NCBI GenBank assembly: GCA_964631595.1
Contig: CAZVXL010000009.1
Location: forward strand, 1 to 64,000
Length of the DNA stretch: 64,000 nucleotides
From: UMGS1312 sp964631595
GTDB lineage: Bacteria; Bacillota; Clostridia; Oscillospirales; CAG-272
Reading direction: 5' to 3'
Positions within the stretch are counted from its first letter, which is position 1; every line of letters begins with the position of its first letter. The position numbers and the translations under genes are program-made. The notes beneath the pieces are model-generated. The model was not told where the DNA came from. It did not search any database and saw nothing but the letters and a program-made list of their open reading frames with translations. Of the stretch, positions 61,168 through 64,000 are shown piece after piece.

Positions 61168-61824
61168 TTATTCCGCCGCGCCGTTCACCTCAAGATATTT
61201 TCTTATCCGAGCGACGTTTTCCGCATTTTCGGGCTTTTCCTCAAGATATTCGATAATATCGTAAACATCGGCTACGGAGTATACGGGGAAGCCGTATTCC
61301 TCCTCAAGCTCCGCCATTGCGGACTTCTCTCCTCTGCCCTTTTCTTTTCTGTCAACCATAACAAATACCGCGGATATCTTCACGCCCTCAAGCAATCCGA
61401 GGTTTGCCATGCTCTCGCGTATAGCCGTGCCTGCGGTAATGACGTCCTCGACGATCACGACCTCCTCGCCCGCCTTCGGCACATACCCGACAAAGACGCC
61501 GCCCTCGCCGTGATCCTTTTCCTCCTTGCGATTGAAGAAGAAGGGCACATCAAGTCCGTCCGCGGAAAGTGCGGATGCGACAGACACCGCGATCGGGATA
61601 CCCTTATATGCGGGGCCGTACAGCACCGTTCTGCGGTTTCCGATCTTCTCGAAGTAGCTCTTTGCGTAAAATTCACCGAGCCGTCTTATCTGATCTCCCG
61701 TCTTAATATCGCCGGCATTTATGAAATAGGGTATCTTTCTGCCGCTCTTGGCGGTAAAATCACCGAACTTCAGAACTCCTGCGCTCTCCAAAAACCGAAT
61801 AAACTCTCTCTTATATACTTCCAT
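61168..61824 (-). CDS. pyrE: Orotate phosphoribosyltransferase
   Basis: Makes OMP from orotate and PRPP, 218 residues. LKFGDFTAKSGRKIPYF, YKGIPIAVSVASAL, FFFNRKEEKDHGEGG and the PRPP motif VVIVEDVITAGTAIRE. ATG at 61824 lies one base after the pyrF stop with GAGGAAG about ten bases upstream. Confidence 0.95.
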   Translation of the reverse strand: MEVYKREFIRFLESAGVLKFGDFTAKSGRKIPYFINAGDIKTGDQIRRLGEFYAKSYFEKIGNRRTVLYGPAYKGIPIAVSVASALSADGLDVPFFFNRKEEKDHGEGGVFVGYVPKAGEEVVIVEDVITAGTAIRESMANLGLLEGVKISAVFVMVDRKEKGRGEKSAMAELEEEYGFPVYSVADVYDIIEYLEEKPENAENVARIRKYLEVNGAAE

Positions 61825-61825
61825 T

Positions 61826-62530
61826 TTACACTTCCTCATCTACAAATTCTCTGATGCATCTCTCATAAGCCTCCACAGGATCCTCTGCGGCTGTTATGGG
61901 TCTGCCCACCACGATATAATCGGAAAATTCCCTCGCCTTTTCGGGAGTGGTTATGCGCTTCTGATCTCCGACATCTCCGTCGGCAAAGCGGATACCCGGA
62001 GTGACTGTCAAAAAGCTCTTTCCGCAGCTCTCCTTGACAAGTCCCGCCTCAAGAGGTGAGCAAACAACTCCGTCAAGCCCCGCACGCGCGGCATTTGCAG
62101 CATAGCTCTTTACTACCTCCTCTACGGTATGGGGTATCAAAAGCTCCCGTCTCATTCGCTCCTCATCGGTTGAGGTGAGCTGTGTCACGGCAAGAAGGAT
62201 CGGACGTGAGCCGTCCGGAGCGGTCAAGCCCTCAAGCGCCGCCTCCATCATTGCCGCCGTTCCCGCCGCGTGAAGATTGCACATATCGACTCCGAGTCCC
62301 GAGAGAACTCTCATCGCCTTCTTCACCGTATTCGGGATATCGTGAAGCTTCAGATCAAGGAATATGCTGTGTCCCATTTCCTTGAGCCTGCGTACCGCCG
62401 CAGGTCCCTCTGCATAGTAGAGCTCCATTCCTATTTTAACGAACGGCTTTCTTCCGGTAAATCTCGACAAAAAGCTCTCCGTCTCCGCCAAGGTCGGAAA
62501 ATCAAGAGCTATAATTACATCCTTGCCCAT
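61826..62530 (-). CDS. pyrF: Orotidine 5'-phosphate decarboxylase
   Basis: Final step to UMP, 234 residues. IIALDFPTLAETESFL, catalytic DLKLHDIPNTV (near 60-70), and GVVCSPLEAGLV, VTPGIRFADGD, YIVVGRPITAAEDP. Its ATG overlaps the pyrD stop (TGATG). Confidence 0.95.
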   Translation of the reverse strand: MGKDVIIALDFPTLAETESFLSRFTGRKPFVKIGMELYYAEGPAAVRRLKEMGHSIFLDLKLHDIPNTVKKAMRVLSGLGVDMCNLHAAGTAAMMEAALEGLTAPDGSRPILLAVTQLTSTDEERMRRELLIPHTVEEVVKSYAANAARAGLDGVVCSPLEAGLVKESCGKSFLTVTPGIRFADGDVGDQKRITTPEKAREFSDYIVVGRPITAAEDPVEAYERCIREFVDEEV

Positions 62531-63441
62531 CAGTGAGCACCTCCTGTTATCTCTGATATATCTTCGATCCCGTATTTACGCATTGCCTCCGGCAGTCCTT
62601 CGACAAGCTTACTGCAAGCCCAAGGATCCACGCAGTTTGCGGCACCGATCTGAACTGCGGACGCGCCCGCAAGCATCATCTCGATAACATCCTCCGCAGA
62701 AGTTATTCCGCCGATGCCCATTATCGGTATATCGACTGCCTCATACACCTGATACACCATTCTCAGTGCAACGGGAAATATCGACGGTCCCGAGTAGCCG
62801 CCCATCTTCTGTGCAAGGATCGGCTTTCTTTTCCGCAGATCTATCCGCATACCGAACATGGTATTTATCATGCTTATTCCGTCGGCTCCTGCGGTCTCGC
62901 ACGCCCTTGCTATCGACACGATATCGGTCACATTCGGGGTGAGCTTTATGAACACCGGCTTCTTTGTGACCGCCTTCACCGCCATTGTCACCTCGGCGGC
63001 ACCCTTCTCCGACGTGCCGAAATTGCCGCCGTCTCCATGAAGATTCGGACAGCTTATATTGATCTCAAGTATCTCGACCTGCTCCTCGGCATCCATTCGC
63101 GCAGCTGAGCGCTCGAATTCTCCGACCGAAAATCCGCCTATATTTGCAATGATCGGACCGCTAAAGCAGCTGCGCAATCTCGGCAGCTCCTCGGAGATGA
63201 CCTTATCTATTCCCGGATTCTGAAGCCCCACGGAATTCAGCATACCGGCAGGACATTCGGCTATTCGCGGTGTGGGATTGCCGAAGCGCTCCTCCTCTGT
63301 CGTGCCCTTCAAGGAGATCGAGCCGAGCACGTTTATATCGTAGAGCTCGGCAAATTCATAGCCGAAGCCGAAGCTGCCGCTCGCGGGAATAATGGGATTT
63401 TTGAGCTCGACGCCGCAAAGGCTCACCCTTGTATTCACCAT
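62530..63441 (-). CDS. pyrD: Dihydroorotate dehydrogenase 1B catalytic subunit
   Basis: NAD-linked class 1B enzyme, 303 residues, partner of PyrK. NPIIPASGSFGFGYEFAEL, GLQNPGIDKV, the catalytic cysteine in EINISCPNLHGDG (near 130), KPVFIKLTPNVTDIV and IMGIGGITSAEDVIEMM. The pyrK stop overlaps its start by seven bases. Confidence 0.95.
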   Translation of the reverse strand: MVNTRVSLCGVELKNPIIPASGSFGFGYEFAELYDINVLGSISLKGTTEEERFGNPTPRIAECPAGMLNSVGLQNPGIDKVISEELPRLRSCFSGPIIANIGGFSVGEFERSAARMDAEEQVEILEINISCPNLHGDGGNFGTSEKGAAEVTMAVKAVTKKPVFIKLTPNVTDIVSIARACETAGADGISMINTMFGMRIDLRKRKPILAQKMGGYSGPSIFPVALRMVYQVYEAVDIPIMGIGGITSAEDVIEMMLAGASAVQIGAANCVDPWACSKLVEGLPEAMRKYGIEDISEITGGAH

Positions 63442-64000
63442 ATTATCGCCTCCTTTTTAAGCACGGGCCCTTCCTTGCATATGCGGAAGCTTCCGTATTT
63501 CGTCTTGCAGGAGCAGCCCATACACGCTCCGAAGCCGCAGCCCATGCGTCTCTCAAAGCTGTACTGTCCCGAGACCTCGGTGCTGTCGTATACCGCCCTC
63601 AGCATAGGCTCGGGGCCGCAGGCATAGGTATAGCCCACTCCCTTGGTCTCTCTCAGTGCATCGACAACGGTGCCGCGCACACCGACAGATCCGTCCATGG
63701 TGGCAACCACAGTGTTTACGCCGAGGGCTCTGAACTCATCTGCAAGAAAGACCTCGGCGGCGCTGTTAAAGCCGAGTATCGCCGTCACCTGCTTACCCAT
63801 GGCGCAAAGGCGCTTCGCAAGCAGATACATCGGAGGCACGCCCACGCCGCCGCCTATGACCGCCACCGAATCGGCGGTCTCGGACAGGTCGTAGCCGTTT
63901 CCGAGTCCCGTCAGCAGGAGAAGCTTTTCGCCGGCGCTCATCCGACTCATTTGCTCGGTTCCGCATCCGACTGTCTTATAGATCAACGTAAGAAGGCTTC
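63435..64000 (-). CDS. pyrK: Dihydroorotate dehydrogenase electron-transfer subunit, partial
   Basis: The open frame continues past the right edge of the window, so the N-terminal FAD-binding half is missing here. What is seen (about 188 residues) has TLIYKTVGCGTEQMS at the edge, the NAD-binding AVIGGGVGVPPMYLLAKRL, YACGPEPMLRAVY and the [2Fe-2S] ligands in MGCGFGACMGCSC plus FRICKEGPV. It passes electrons from PyrD to NAD+. Confidence 0.93.
   Translation of the reverse strand, partial: SLLTLIYKTVGCGTEQMSRMSAGEKLLLLTGLGNGYDLSETADSVAVIGGGVGVPPMYLLAKRLCAMGKQVTAILGFNSAAEVFLADEFRALGVNTVVATMDGSVGVRGTVVDALRETKGVGYTYACGPEPMLRAVYDSTEVSGQYSFERRMGCGFGACMGCSCKTKYGSFRICKEGPVLKKEAIIW

Noticed and set aside
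1..64000. CRISPR array or insertion sequence with intact transposase
   Set aside because: No regularly spaced repeats and no complete transposase were found; only the recombinase and TnpV remnants.

Overview
The window looks like a chromosomal piece from an uncultured or lesser-known anaerobic Clostridia member, most likely Oscillospiraceae/Ruminococcaceae-like. The grounds are Firmicutes gene orders (rpsB-tsf, pyrH-frr-uppS-cdsA-dxr-rseP-ispG-polC, tig-clpP-clpX), a PolC-type replicase, sporulation-type genes (YlmC/YmxH, a SpoIIQ-like LytM protein), oxygen-sensitive NrdD/NrdG, class 1B dihydroorotate dehydrogenase, cobalamin-dependent methionine synthase, and a secreted leucine-rich-repeat protein ending in a type I dockerin. 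No taxonomic marker was searched, so this is an inference.

Layout. 1-3900 is AT-rich accessory DNA: a GLUG-repeat lipoprotein, a small membrane-anchored protein, a TnpV-type mobile-element remnant and a stretch with strong palindromes. 3918-17253 (all minus) holds the information-processing and isoprenoid/phospholipid superoperon with two clear sigma-A promoters. 17367-19868 is a zinc-ribbon/beta-propeller membrane protein gene bracketed by two copies of a 24-bp direct repeat. 19942-25304 holds a small protein, tRNA-Ser(UGA), a LytM protein, an XpaC-like protein, an orphan BlaI/MecI repressor coupled to a nuclease-like protein, and a ROK-like regulator. 25324-28181 is nrdDG with two NrdR-like boxes in phase.

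28222-36900 (minus) is one sulfur/methionine/Fe-S transcription unit: metY, cysK, nifS-like and nifU-like genes, metF, a separate MetH activation-domain gene, metH, and an Rrf2 regulator as last gene. Its leader is the most interesting part of the window. A perfect-spaced promoter is followed by a near-perfect 21-bp palindrome at the transcription start, then a Cys/Met-rich leader peptide (CMCMCFC run), an intrinsic terminator, and an upstream segment able to pair with the terminator arm. A second mini-ORF follows. I read this as double control: Rrf2 repression at the start site plus attenuation sensing cysteinyl- and/or methionyl-tRNA.

37062-38664 is a scar: a frameshifted YafQ-type toxin remnant abutting a serine recombinase that has lost its catalytic domain. 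38729-52777 returns to housekeeping (queA, dapA, clpX, clpP, tig with a histone H1-like tail, thrC, M19 dipeptidase, yraN, rnhB, rbgA, lepB, phosphoglycerate mutase, queH). 52943-55201 is the LRR-dockerin protein. Then come tRNA-Thr(CGU), nnrD/E, a formyltransferase-like gene, an ABC exporter, and the pyrK-pyrD-pyrF-pyrE-pyrB-pyrI pyrimidine operon, whose first visible gene runs off the right edge.
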